NCBI RefSeq assembly: GCF_000018285.1
Contig: NC_009901.1
Span: 2,231,001-2,295,000 of the forward strand
Source: Shewanella pealeana ATCC 700345
Lineage (GTDB): Bacteria; Pseudomonadota; Gammaproteobacteria; Enterobacterales; Shewanellaceae
Length of the DNA stretch: 64,000 bases
Reading direction: 5' to 3'
Positions within the stretch are counted from its first letter, which is position 1; every line of letters starts with the position of its first letter. Positions 9,891-19,200 of the stretch are shown here, piece after piece. The translations under genes and the position numbers were made by a program. Under the pieces are notes generated by a model. That model made no database searches and was not told the origin of the DNA. It saw only the letters and a program-made list of their open reading frames with translations.

Positions 9891-10559
9891 TTGACTGATA
9901 AAAGAATTAATAAACAGAATAATTTTTACTATATGACCAGTGCACTGGTGGTGCTGTTATTGAGTGCCTCCTTGGTTAGATCTGTGGCTGACGGAATATT
10001 GGAGTCCTTTCTTGAGGGGATCATAACCCTCACTTTTTTAGTTTGTATTGTTAGCTTAAAGGTCGATACAAACTGGAAGCGCTTCATGTCAGGCCTTATC
10101 TTTGTCTGGCTGTTGACGGCTATCGTAAAGCGGTTTGTTACCATTCCCCATATCGACCTCTTTATGCTGGCCTTAATGTTCGCTTTTTTTTGGGGCACCT
10201 TTAACTCTATCGCTCGGCAAATACTTTTCACGGGTTCAGTTAACGGTAACAAAGTCGTTGGCTCGATAGCACTTTTTCTGCTTCTTGGACTCATGTGGTC
10301 CTTGGTTTATCTGTTGATTTTAGCGTTATCGCCGGGAGCATTTTCAGGTATCGAACATAGCGCGTGGGGGCAAAATTTTTCGCAAATGGCGTATTTTAGC
10401 TTCGTCACGTTGACGACATTAGGTTACGGCGATATCAGTCCTAATACGCCTTTTGCCCAAGTCGCAGTATATATGGAGGCCATTGCCGGAGTGTTTTACA
10501 TGGCAATTGTCGTTGCAAGTTTGGTGAGCGCAGGATTGGCTCAAAAAGACACCCAATAG
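9891..10559 (+). CDS. two-TM pore-domain potassium channel-like protein
   Basis: 222 residues with five or six hydrophobic helices. The last two (about 122-147 and 190-214) flank a pore loop with the potassium selectivity signature TTLGYGD (175-181), so the C-terminal half is a KcsA-type ion channel domain (Ion_trans_2). The N-terminal half is a four-helix membrane region without the arginine-rich S4 pattern, so it is probably not voltage gated. The start is a TTG at 9891. The AI-2E family gene follows 10 bases later and is probably co-transcribed. Potassium conductance is inferred from the filter only. Confidence 0.88.
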   Translation: MTDKRINKQNNFYYMTSALVVLLLSASLVRSVADGILESFLEGIITLTFLVCIVSLKVDTNWKRFMSGLIFVWLLTAIVKRFVTIPHIDLFMLALMFAFFWGTFNSIARQILFTGSVNGNKVVGSIALFLLLGLMWSLVYLLILALSPGAFSGIEHSAWGQNFSQMAYFSFVTLTTLGYGDISPNTPFAQVAVYMEAIAGVFYMAIVVASLVSAGLAQKDTQ

Positions 10560-10569
10560 GAACGTTAAT

Positions 10570-11721
10570 ATGGAAAACCCAATGCAACATACTCAAAGTA
10601 AATTGTTCGTCAATAATATGATGGAATCGGCGATTCGAATAGGCTTGCTGTTTATGCTGCTTGTTTGGACCTTCGATATCATCAAACCCTTCGTGATCCC
10701 AGTGCTTTGGGGGGCGATTATTGCCGTTGCATTGATGCCGATGACTCAAAAACTTGAGCGGGCGCTTAAAGGGCGCAGAGGGCTTGCTGCTACCATACTG
10801 GCCTTAGCAGGGATTATCTTACTTATCGCACCATTCTGGATTGTTTCAAGTTCAATCTTCGATGGGGTCTCTCATATAGTCGCAGTGATGCAGGCTGGCG
10901 ATATTAAAATCCCTGGACCGACTCAAAGAGTGGCTGATATTCCATTAATTGGCGATAAACTCTTTGACGCATGGGCATTGTTTGCCACTAACCTTGAAAA
11001 AGCTGTGCTGCATTTTCTACCGCAAATTAAGACCGGAGTTAGCGCGGCGGCAGGAATGCTCGGTAGTAGTCTAGGTACCTTAGTGATGTTTATTATTTCA
11101 CTGGCTATCGCGGGGGGCTTTATGGCTCATGCCGAGAAGTCATCGGCAGCTGTGAGCACAGTAGCAGTGAGAGTGGTCGGTAAAAATGGAGAGGAATGGA
11201 CCAGTTTGACCGCGGCAACCATTCGCAGCGTGTTGCTCGGTGTTGTCGGGGTGGCATTCATTCAATCTTTGTTGATAGGCTCAGCGTTATTTACTTTTAG
11301 TATTCCAGCTGCTGGTATATTTACCTTTATCGTGTTTATTCTGGGGATTGCTCAACTGCCGCCATTATTGGTGGTATTACCGATTATCTTCTATGTGTTC
11401 TCGACTCAAGACTCAACGCCAGCCACTATATTTACCGTATGGGTATTGATCGCAGGCGTTTCAGACAGTTTCTTAAAGCCTATGCTGATGGGGCGCGGAG
11501 TCGATGTGCCAATGCCTGTCATTCTTATCGGTGCGATAGGAGGCATGATTGCCGCGGGCATTATCGGTTTATTCTTAGGCGCAGTGATATTGGCGATTTG
11601 GTATGAGCTATTTACGACTTGGCTAAATATGGAAGAGGCGCAATTGGCGAGTGCTAAAGAGGCCGACGGGGCGGAAGATAAGCATGTTACTGCGCCAGAG
11701 CAGAGCGGAAAAGATGCTTAA
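10570..11721 (+). CDS. AI-2E family transporter (PerM/YdiK type)
   Basis: 383 residues of a polytopic inner-membrane protein of the AI-2E transporter superfamily. Two N-terminal helices (~20-80) contain the family segment KPFVIPVLWGAIIAVALMP. A periplasmic/helical region follows, and then a C-terminal bundle with GIFTFIVFILGIAQLPPLLVVLP and SDSFLKPMLMGRG (the conserved D-x-x-x-K-P motif) and GAIGGMIAAGIIGLFLGAVILA. The family includes the autoinducer exporter TqsA and sodium/proton antiporters, so the substrate cannot be named. The gene lies 10 bases after the channel gene. The tail is acidic and polar. Confidence 0.9.
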   Translation: MENPMQHTQSKLFVNNMMESAIRIGLLFMLLVWTFDIIKPFVIPVLWGAIIAVALMPMTQKLERALKGRRGLAATILALAGIILLIAPFWIVSSSIFDGVSHIVAVMQAGDIKIPGPTQRVADIPLIGDKLFDAWALFATNLEKAVLHFLPQIKTGVSAAAGMLGSSLGTLVMFIISLAIAGGFMAHAEKSSAAVSTVAVRVVGKNGEEWTSLTAATIRSVLLGVVGVAFIQSLLIGSALFTFSIPAAGIFTFIVFILGIAQLPPLLVVLPIIFYVFSTQDSTPATIFTVWVLIAGVSDSFLKPMLMGRGVDVPMPVILIGAIGGMIAAGIIGLFLGAVILAIWYELFTTWLNMEEAQLASAKEADGAEDKHVTAPEQSGKDA

Positions 11722-11745
11722 TTAATTTAATCGTTAGCTACTTTC

Positions 11746-11783
11746 AATGAAAATAGGCGCCACAGAGCGCCCATTTCATTTTT
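11746..11783 (+). terminator. terminator after the AI-2E gene
   Basis: An imperfect stem of about 14 bp (AATGAAAATAGGCGC with GCGCCCATTTCATT) followed by TTT. Confidence 0.75.
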
Positions 11784-11790
11784 AGCCCTA

Positions 11791-12219
11791 AACCACCTAC
11801 TTCAGTAGGTGGTTATCATCAATTAGGCTTTGCCTGAAATATAACAAATGAAAGTTATGGAGTAGGCTATGTTTAATGGCTTATTAGCACGCCGACTTTT
11901 GTTTAAAGAAAAAGTGTCCATGGAGGCTCACTTATCGCATTCCTGCTATACACGGTTTATAAGCTTATTTAAACATATCCACGTTAGATTCAGTGATAAA
12001 GTTAAGCTTTGCTAGAAGTGCAGTGCAAGCTTCTAAATCAGGGCCACAAATGTTCCCTACATTTGTTGGCATTTCCGCCAATCCATGGCAGTCAGTGATT
12101 TAGCAGAGCCTATAGGGATATATTTACGGCTTTTTTTGCTAAAGCACGATTGGAAAGCTTCCTTTTGGGGAGTCTTATTTGCAACAGATGGCAAAGCCAC
12201 CTTCTTCAGAAGGTGGCTT
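11791..12219. mobile_element. possible non-autonomous element bounded by TTCA-loop hairpins
   Basis: The left end (11791-11814) is a perfect 10-bp stem, AACCACCTAC/GTAGGTGGTT, with loop TTCA. The right end (12194-12219) is a perfect 11-bp stem, AAGCCACCTTC/GAAGGTGGCTT, with the same loop TTCA. Between them are about 380 bases with no recognisable protein; a 48-codon frame at 11869-12015 has no known homologue that I can name. Subterminal hairpins are typical of IS200/IS605-type elements and their miniature derivatives, so a MITE is the likeliest reading. A degenerate relative of the hairpin lies near 33040-33065. No transposase is visible. Confidence 0.4.
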
Positions 12220-12349
12220 CTTTACTGGCTATTGTTACGACGCTCAAATCATTGAGCAAAAACAGTTTAGTGCTTAAAATTAACCAGATATTGATTGGAT
12301 ACTAAAATGTAGCGACATCAAGAATTTCTAGAACATTTAGGAACAGCGA

Positions 12350-13402
12350 GTGAATAATCTAAAATCCGCAGTCTGGTATTGGTTCAAGCAAGAGAAGATA
12401 AGCTCGGAGTCACTGCCTGATACTTTATCCTGGGTCTGTGATAATGCTAAAAACCGACCGAGTGCCAAACAGTGGCGTGCCTTGAGTGACTTATTACTCA
12501 CCTGGCTTGCAGCCCTATTTATCGGCTCTGGTTTGGTATTCTTTGTGGCGGCAAATTGGCAAACCATGAGCCAGTTTGCTCGGTTTGCTCTAGTCGAGTC
12601 TGCTGTTGTGTTAGCTATGTTTCTATACGTATTTTTACGCTGGCGCGCCCTTAAGAAGGGGGACAAGTTAGGCTTGGGTTATACCTCAGCTAATGCAGTG
12701 TTGCTGGCGCTTGCCATCCTCATCGGCAGTTTGTTAGCTCTTGTCGGTCAGACCTATCAGACTGGCGCAGATCCTTGGCAGTTGTTTACCCTTTGGGCAC
12801 TATTCACCCTTCCGCTTGCTTTAGTTGCAGGCTCAGAGCTTTTATGGCTGCTCTTGGGTCTGTTATTGAATCTTGCCACTGTGCTTTATTATCAAACCTT
12901 TCCCGGTTTGTTTGGCCGGCTATTATTGTTCGATCTCGCCTTAGAGGCGTTATTTATACTGAATCTGTTAGTTCACATCTTGAGTCTGCTACTCAGTGGC
13001 AATCTAGGTTCATCCATTAATAGACCGTCCAATCGTCACCTTAGATTTTCAGCGCCTTTACTACAACAGCTCACCATTACAATCGCTGTTGTCTGTGTAA
13101 CACTGCTGGCAATTGAAGAGATCTTCGATTGGAATTCGGGTGTTTGGTTATGGGTTTACTGCGCACTTATCGCAGCGGGTTACTGGCTTTATAACCTTAA
13201 ATTGAAGCAGATATTTGTACTCGCCATCGGTGGTTTTAGCCTAGTCGCAGTCTTTAATAGTCTATTGACTCGTATGGTACTAGAGGGAAACGAGCCCATT
13301 GGTTTGTTACTGGTGCTAGGCCTGTGCATTATCGGAACGACCAGTTTGCTGACCCTATGGCTTCGCCAACGTCATCGGGTATTTCGTAAAGGAGGCAATT
13401 GA
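12350..13402 (+). CDS. DUF2157 membrane protein
   Basis: 350 residues. An N-terminal cytosolic part (~1-45, WRALSDLLLTWLAALFIGSG at its end) leads into about nine or ten transmembrane helices. The segment GSGLVFFVAANWQTMSQFARFALVE is the hallmark of DUF2157. The start is a GTG at 12350. In many Gammaproteobacteria this gene sits directly before a DUF4401 and a GDYXXLXY gene, exactly as here, so the three products likely work together in the inner membrane. The function is unknown. The stop overlaps the next start (TGATG). Confidence 0.88.
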   Translation: MNNLKSAVWYWFKQEKISSESLPDTLSWVCDNAKNRPSAKQWRALSDLLLTWLAALFIGSGLVFFVAANWQTMSQFARFALVESAVVLAMFLYVFLRWRALKKGDKLGLGYTSANAVLLALAILIGSLLALVGQTYQTGADPWQLFTLWALFTLPLALVAGSELLWLLLGLLLNLATVLYYQTFPGLFGRLLLFDLALEALFILNLLVHILSLLLSGNLGSSINRPSNRHLRFSAPLLQQLTITIAVVCVTLLAIEEIFDWNSGVWLWVYCALIAAGYWLYNLKLKQIFVLAIGGFSLVAVFNSLLTRMVLEGNEPIGLLLVLGLCIIGTTSLLTLWLRQRHRVFRKGGN

Positions 13403-14556
13403 TGAAAAATCAAATGCGTATAGCAAAATATTTTTCATCATCAGAGTCTGAGCTTAACCAACTCTGGACTAGTTTGCTTAATCGAAATCTAACCACACAG
13501 GATGATTTTCCTGAGATAGAAGATAGCAGCCCTTGGTATATCCAGCTTATGCAATCAGTTGCCGCTTGGGTAGCATCACTGTTTATCCTTGCCTTTAGCA
13601 TCAGCTTTTTTAATCTCTTCTTTGATGATTTAGACACAGGTTTTGCGACGGCTGTGGGGGGATTTTATAGCGTATTCGCGCTGGTTATCTATCGAAGCAT
13701 ATCTGATAAGCAGCTGTTTTTAAATCAGATGGCCTTTGCCTTGAGTTTATGTGGGCTGCTGTCCCTTGGCTACGGCATGACAGATTGGTTTAGTCTGGTT
13801 CATAACAAGGAGATTGGCTTAGCATGGTATGTCACTTTTGGGGCTATCTTATTACTTCAATGGTATTTAATTGAGCACACTAGCCATCAATACGCGATGA
13901 GCTTTGGCATAATTAGCTGTCTAATTGGTGCAAGTTATGAGCTAGGACTGCTGGAGCTTATGCCAACCCTTATTATGATATTGTTTGCTGGAGTCTGGTT
14001 GAATCATAGTAAAACAGGTAAGCACTTTGCCGCTATGGGGGCATTTGGCTATATGCTTGCAATATGGCTGGTGCTAATTCAGCTGCCGTTGCTGATCAAT
14101 CAATCGGACTTCTTTGGTCGAGATGAGTTTCCACTCGTCGCAGAATGGGCCAATGTGCTATCTGTTATTTCAACCTTTATTATCTCGGTTGTGTTATTAA
14201 GAAAGATCTTACAACCTCTATCCGTTTCTCTAACCAGTAAACTGGGCTTGAGTATCAGTGTTGCCATGCTTGTATTAGCAGGGCTTTCTATGGTGATGAC
14301 TGGCTTGTCGGCTTCTCTGCTGGTCTTGCTTATCGGCTTTTACGTTAGGGAGAGGCTGATTACTGCATTAGGGCTTATGGGGATCCTCAGCTTTATTGCC
14401 TGGTATTACTACAATTTGCAACTGCCGCTACTCGACAAGTCCATTTGGTTAGCCGCGCTAGGTGTATTGCTGCTTTTGGCGAAGTTATTGCTGAATAAAT
14501 TGCAGCCAGCCAAAATACAACAGAGCGAGCAGGGGAAGGATCGTGATGAAGTTTAA
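13402..14556 (+). CDS. DUF4401 membrane protein
   Basis: 384 residues with roughly ten hydrophobic helices after a polar N-terminus of ~45 residues; the first helix follows SSPWYIQLMQSVAAWVASLF. The order and context match DUF4401 proteins, partners of DUF2157. The ATG at 13402 is preferred over the TTG at 13399 because GGAGG lies 6 bases before it. It overlaps the upstream stop and the downstream gene, so the three genes are translationally coupled. No enzyme motif is visible. Confidence 0.85.
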   Translation: MKNQMRIAKYFSSSESELNQLWTSLLNRNLTTQDDFPEIEDSSPWYIQLMQSVAAWVASLFILAFSISFFNLFFDDLDTGFATAVGGFYSVFALVIYRSISDKQLFLNQMAFALSLCGLLSLGYGMTDWFSLVHNKEIGLAWYVTFGAILLLQWYLIEHTSHQYAMSFGIISCLIGASYELGLLELMPTLIMILFAGVWLNHSKTGKHFAAMGAFGYMLAIWLVLIQLPLLINQSDFFGRDEFPLVAEWANVLSVISTFIISVVLLRKILQPLSVSLTSKLGLSISVAMLVLAGLSMVMTGLSASLLVLLIGFYVRERLITALGLMGILSFIAWYYYNLQLPLLDKSIWLAALGVLLLLAKLLLNKLQPAKIQQSEQGKDRDEV

Positions 14557-15046
14557 ATTACCCGTTTCGACCTATATTCTGATGGCGACTGTTTTTGCGA
14601 TTTTGGCGATTGTTAATTGGGACATCTATCAAAAAGAACAGCAGTTAGCTCATGGTCAAGTTGTGCGCTTGACCCTTGCACCAGTGGATCCTCGCTCCTT
14701 AATACAGGGAGATTATATGGCACTAAACTATGCCATTGCAGCCGAACTTAGAGGCTTAATTGACATGGAGACGGCTGATGGTTTATTGCAGGTCAAACTG
14801 GATGTCAACCAAGTGGCGCAATTAGTGTCTGTCGATAACGGCTCTGGGGCAGAAGAGGGCAACGATATCATAGGTATTCAATATCGAGTCCGCCATCAGC
14901 AAATCAAGTTTGCTAGCAACGCCTACTTTTTCGAAGAAGGGCAAGCTGAGCAATATGAAGCGGCGAAATATGGCCAGTTTAGGGTCAATCAACAGGGAGC
15001 TTTGTTATTAGAGTCCATGTTAGATAAGGACTTTAATGAGCTTTAG
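14546..15046 (+). CDS. GDYXXLXY-motif membrane-anchored protein
   Basis: 166 residues. One N-terminal transmembrane helix (about 8-25) anchors a soluble domain carrying the defining motif GDYMALNY (55-62), preceded by LAPVDPRSLIQ. This is the third member of the DUF2157/DUF4401/GDYXXLXY set. GTG at 14543 and ATG at 14546 are adjacent; the ATG gives the usual N-terminus. The role is unknown, but periplasmic exposure of the GDY domain is inferred from the single signal-anchor helix. Confidence 0.87.
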   Translation: MKFKLPVSTYILMATVFAILAIVNWDIYQKEQQLAHGQVVRLTLAPVDPRSLIQGDYMALNYAIAAELRGLIDMETADGLLQVKLDVNQVAQLVSVDNGSGAEEGNDIIGIQYRVRHQQIKFASNAYFFEEGQAEQYEAAKYGQFRVNQQGALLLESMLDKDFNEL

Positions 15047-15106
15047 CTTGAGGGCTGTAGAAATGGCTGTGACATTCAAGAGCTTATGCAGGCTTAGTTG
15101 ATAGGG

Positions 15107-15316
15107 TTATTTAACCTGCTGAGCTTTATGTCGCTTAAAGGCAATTAATACAATGTCTATTAGCGTAACAAGGAGTATTGCAGAGCAAACAAAATTGACT
15201 GAGTTGGTTTGGAACTGAGATAAGTTAAGGTCAATATTGTTTACAATGAAAAGGGCTGTTAACGGAGCGATTAGTGTAATTAGTGTCGTAATGGTTGTCA
15301 GATATTTTACATTCAT
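15107..15316 (-). CDS. small two-helix membrane protein
   Basis: 69 residues with two hydrophobic helices (about 5-25 and 40-60) and a basic C-terminus (FKRHKAQQVK). I do not recognise the family. An AAAAGG ribosome site precedes the ATG. The striking context is a 9-bp tandem repeat array beginning 23 bases upstream of the start codon, that is, in its leader or promoter. Confidence 0.6.
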   Translation of the reverse strand: MNVKYLTTITTLITLIAPLTALFIVNNIDLNLSQFQTNSVNFVCSAILLVTLIDIVLIAFKRHKAQQVK

Positions 15317-15338
15317 AAACTAGCCTTTTAATTTCATG

Positions 15339-15455
15339 ACTCAAATAACTCAAATAACTCAAATAACTCAAATAACTCAAATAACTCAAATAACTCAAAT
15401 AACTCAAATAACTCAAATAACTCAATTAACTCAATTAACTCAATTAACTCAGTTA
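15339..15455. repeat. 9-bp tandem repeat array, 13 units
   Basis: Nine exact copies of ACTCAAATA are followed by three ACTCAATTA and one ACTCAGTTA, head to tail with no spacers. As the unit is a multiple of three it creates a spurious Ser-Tyr-Leu repeat frame on the minus strand. It lies immediately upstream of the minus-strand small membrane protein gene, so slippage would change promoter or leader spacing. Confidence 0.95.
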
Positions 15456-15628
15456 GTATTAGTCGTATGTGCCATTTCTGTCTAGTTTTTATTCAAACCT
15501 ATTTGTTAAAACTACAGATAGGGATTAAATCATCAAGAGGTGATGAGGACAAGTTATTGGAGTAATAGGGCACATAGGGATAACACTTTAGGCCGCTAGA
15601 GCATAGCGGCCAATAATGCTTACGGGCA

Positions 15629-15949
15629 CTACTTCTTAACCCATTTTCCAGATTTATTTTGAATGTAGTGACCCTTCTTCGTTGCCTGAATTGCTTTCTC
15701 AGCAGCGAGTTTGGCAACATCGCTTACCGTGATGCTATTTTTCTTGGCGATTTTCTCGTAGTGAGCCTTGCGCTTGGCATTGACAGAGCTAACAACCGAT
15801 TTGGCTTCGGCTGAGCTCTTGACCACACCTAGATAGCCATTAAGCTGTTCACCGACTAGTCCTTGAGCTTTAGCATCTTGCAGTGAAATTGCAAAGGCAT
15901 TAAAGCTAAGCAATAGAGCTGCAAAAAGGACAAGTAATTTTGATTTCAT
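15629..15949 (-). CDS. ydbL: YdbL family DUF1318 periplasmic protein
   Basis: 106 residues. A signal peptide (to about residue 20, NAFA) is followed by the DUF1318 pattern LQDAKAQGLVGEQLNGYLGVV and a C-terminal GHYIQNKSGKWVKK. In E. coli YdbL is the periplasmic helper of the YdbH-YnbE lipid-transport bridge, and the gene order here (ydbH, ynbE, ydbL on the minus strand) is the same. Two ATGs are adjacent; the one at 15949 has the better spacing (6) to AAAGGAG. Confidence 0.9.
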   Translation of the reverse strand: MKSKLLVLFAALLLSFNAFAISLQDAKAQGLVGEQLNGYLGVVKSSAEAKSVVSSVNAKRKAHYEKIAKKNSITVSDVAKLAAEKAIQATKKGHYIQNKSGKWVKK

Positions 15950-15973
15950 CATGATCTCCTTTAATTCTTTTGC

Positions 15974-16174
15974 TTAAAACAGTTCGTCATCGGATAAGAG
16001 TTGATCTAACTCTTTGTCGACTTTGATTTTTATCTCGTGCTCAATCTTCACATTGAGATTAATCACTATCGGTTTATCAGGTGGCTCAATCTTAACGGTT
16101 GGACTGCAACCGACTAGCGCATAACACGCAAGCATTACACTGAGTAGTACTTTTGAATTGTGCAATGTTTTCAT
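15974..16174 (-). CDS. ynbE: YnbE family outer-membrane lipoprotein
   Basis: 66 residues. The lipoprotein signal peptide ends with lipobox ALVGC (Cys 23). The mature part (SPTVKIEPPDKPIVINLNVK) matches YnbE, a small outer-membrane lipoprotein that stacks onto the C-terminus of YdbH to complete an intermembrane bridge. Its ribosome site, AAGGAAAGG, is strong. It lies between ydbH and ydbL with short gaps, consistent with one operon. Confidence 0.9.
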   Translation of the reverse strand: MKTLHNSKVLLSVMLACYALVGCSPTVKIEPPDKPIVINLNVKIEHEIKIKVDKELDQLLSDDELF

Positions 16175-16285
16175 TGGGTTATCCTTTCCTTATCGGGTTA
16201 GGCTAAATTGAGTTATTAATCGTTTTATCTGTGGTGAAACTCACAAATATTAATAACGCTTTGGCTCTATGGATGCGATAGCTGC

Positions 16286-19200
16286 TTAGTTTACCGCTCG
16301 CTCTATCTGATCCTGTAAATTATCGCCTATCTGTAAACTTCTAAGTAACTGTAACATGTTCTCCTCTTGAGAGTAGTTGAAGTGAATAGGTCGTTCAATA
16401 CCTCGGCTGCGTCCTTTTACATTAACCTTTAATACAGCATCGCCCTGAGCATCCATATCAAAACTACTTGAAAGTTCTGAATAGTTTAAATGTTCCAGAG
16501 CGGAGAAAGCGAATTCTAGATAAGGTTGGCTCTGGCGCATCTGTTCAACGGCAGGGTTGTTACCTATGGCGATTAGGCCGCCAGGGGCTCGCGCTGCGAG
16601 CCGACCTCCTGTGATACTGGCTTTGCCTTTTTCTATATTAACCGGCAGTACGCCATCGAAAATACCATCGGCGTAGATCCCCACTTGGGGTTGGATTGCT
16701 AGCAGCTGTTCTAGATCAATTTGCTGTAGTACAAAATAAGCCGATGAGGGGTTTTTAAGGTTTAGCTGAAACTGTGGAATTAATAACTGGCCACCCAACA
16801 AATTGCCTTGGGCTGTTAATCCAATAGATGCCTGTTTTATGCCTAGCAGCTGTTGCGCTAAAGCCAAGTTCTGCGCTTCTTTATCCTTATTAGTTAACTC
16901 AATCTCTTGCTCATTCACTAGCTCATTATTCGCTTCTGAGGCGGACTGGGTGGCGAAAGATATTGCGGCTTCTGCGTTGATATCGGTGATCAGTACGCCA
17001 GGGTTAAAGGCTTTTAAAGAAAGGCTGATATTGTCGCAGTTAAATGCGCTCTCGCGCTTATTGGCGCTATCTTGCAGCCAGTCAAATTGGCACTGGGTGT
17101 CCATATTGCCACCATCGAAGGGCAGGTTGTTAAGGCTACCTTGAATATCACTAACCTTTGGATCCAGTGTTAAATTGAACGCCAGCTTTTGGTCTCTATT
17201 AAGTTGGTAATGCATGGTTAAGTCGGCATTCCCCTTAATATCCAGTGAGTCAGGCAAACTGTCGGTTTGGCTTAAAAACGCCAAGATTGGCGCAAATTCA
17301 CTACTAAACTGCCAGTCCCCCGTTAATTTAAAGCGGCTCAAGTCATCGAATCGATTATTGAGCTCAGGCGCGAATTGATGCTGGCTGCTGAGGAAGAGAT
17401 CATTGATCTTCCAATTTTCATCACTGTTAATGCGCTGCTGTTTAAGCTGGAGTTTTTGATTTAAGTCTATGGACTCAAACTGAGCCAGCTTTTGCTTGAT
17501 CAGGCGCCTCTTGTGTTTACTGACTCTAGTATCGGCTTTAGCGCTGCTCGATTGGCTAGCTCGGTTATATCCTGATTTGTCTAGGGTCAATTGTGCAAGG
17601 CTGATATGAATCTCATTGCTAAGTGTGTGGTTGAGAAGCTGTGACACAAATGATGAGTCGGCATTAGCGCTATCTTTTCCTTTTGAATCAAATATTAACG
17701 GGATAGCCTGCTTAAGCTTGATGTCAGCGTTATCGAGCCACAGTTTATAGTTTTCTTCAAGGGCGTTATGCAGCTGTAAATTGCCATCGACGCCGGTGAC
17801 TTGATAGCTAAGGGCTGGGATGGTGAGCAGAGTTTGCCCTTGCAGGAACTGGTACTCAATAGGAGAGTCGATAGAGAGCTCTGTCTGGCCGATTTCACTT
17901 TCTAGGTGTGAGGGGGCGATAGTCGTGCTGGCAGCTTGTACTTGGCTACTGATCTTGATGCCTTCGGCTTGCTGCGAGGCGCCACTTGCGATTGAGATGC
18001 TATAGCTTGTTTGCTGTTGTGTCTGGTTAAAGGCGAGCTTTCCCTCAATGTTTAATGAGGCTTTATCTATCTCAATAAGGTAAGGCAGCTCAGCTAACTT
18101 AGGCCACAAACGGTTGAGGGTTATAGATTGTTGATGTGCCGCCTTGAGCTGCCAGTTGGCGTTTAGCTGGTAATAGTTAGCTACTTGCTTGTGTATTTGG
18201 CTGTTAGTTTGTGCTTGCGGTGATCCATCTGCCGTAAAGGTTTGATAGCTTAGTGACGAAACTAATAGTTTGGCTTCGAGTTTACTGTTTAGTAATGCCA
18301 GTGACAGTTTGGGTATAGACAGTGCCTCCTGGTCGATTTGATAGCTTAAGCCCTCATCGAAGCTAAGTAATAGGCTTGGTTTTTGTTGCGTCTGTTTTTC
18401 TTTGGTTTTACCTCTGGGATTAACTGTAGCTGTAACTTTGCCGCTAGTGAGGCTTAGCTGCTCATATAGTTGGCTCAGCGCTTGCTCGAACGGTTTGTCA
18501 TCGACTAACGAGAGTAGCCGTGTAAGTTGCTTATCGCTGTTTATACTTGAATTTAAGTTAGCGTCAGCATTGAGGTTATTCTCTAAGGCGACTGGCAACT
18601 CGAAGGGTAAAACCGTTAACTTTGGCGTGGCAAGATGGCCGTTGACCTCGAAATCTAGCCTGCCTAATGGCTGTACACTGTCGCTAAGGCTAATGGGCTG
18701 CAAGATAAGTTTGGCATAATCATTTAACACTAAGCGGGTGCCTTGCAAATTATGGTGAGAGGTCAGTTCTGCGGTTTTTAAGTCGAGTGTCGCCGCCGAG
18801 TCGAGTGTGGCATCGAGCAGGACGTGCTTATCATCTAACATCTGAGTCAATCGATATAGCGGCGCCAATAGGCTCATATTTGAATCGATGGCATTAGCAG
18901 ACTGATTGGCATCGAGGCTTTGCTCTACTGCGGCTAATCGACGACTAAAAGATTGCAACAAAGTTAAGTCAATCTTAGTTGATGTATGCCATTGTTTTTG
19001 ATTGAGCTCAGCCGATAAATCGAGCAGAGGCTTGTGATCAACCTTAAGCAGGCTTTTTAGCTCACCGAGCCTGTTTAAACTTAGCTGTTCAAGCTCAAGC
19101 GTTGGCGCGCTATCTTCAAGACCTTTAATGGCTATACGGATGTTATCGAGCCTGATCTCGGGGAATGCATCAAAGTTGAGGCCGATAGTCGGGCCAGTTT

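Noticed and set aside
15231..15425. Minus-strand open frame encoding repeated Ser-Tyr-Leu
   Set aside because: It is created by the 9-bp repeat (multiple of three) and continues into the antisense of a better small gene; no ribosome site or domain.
15339..15455. Possible CRISPR array
   Set aside because: Units are 9 bp and head-to-tail with no spacers; no cas genes in the window.
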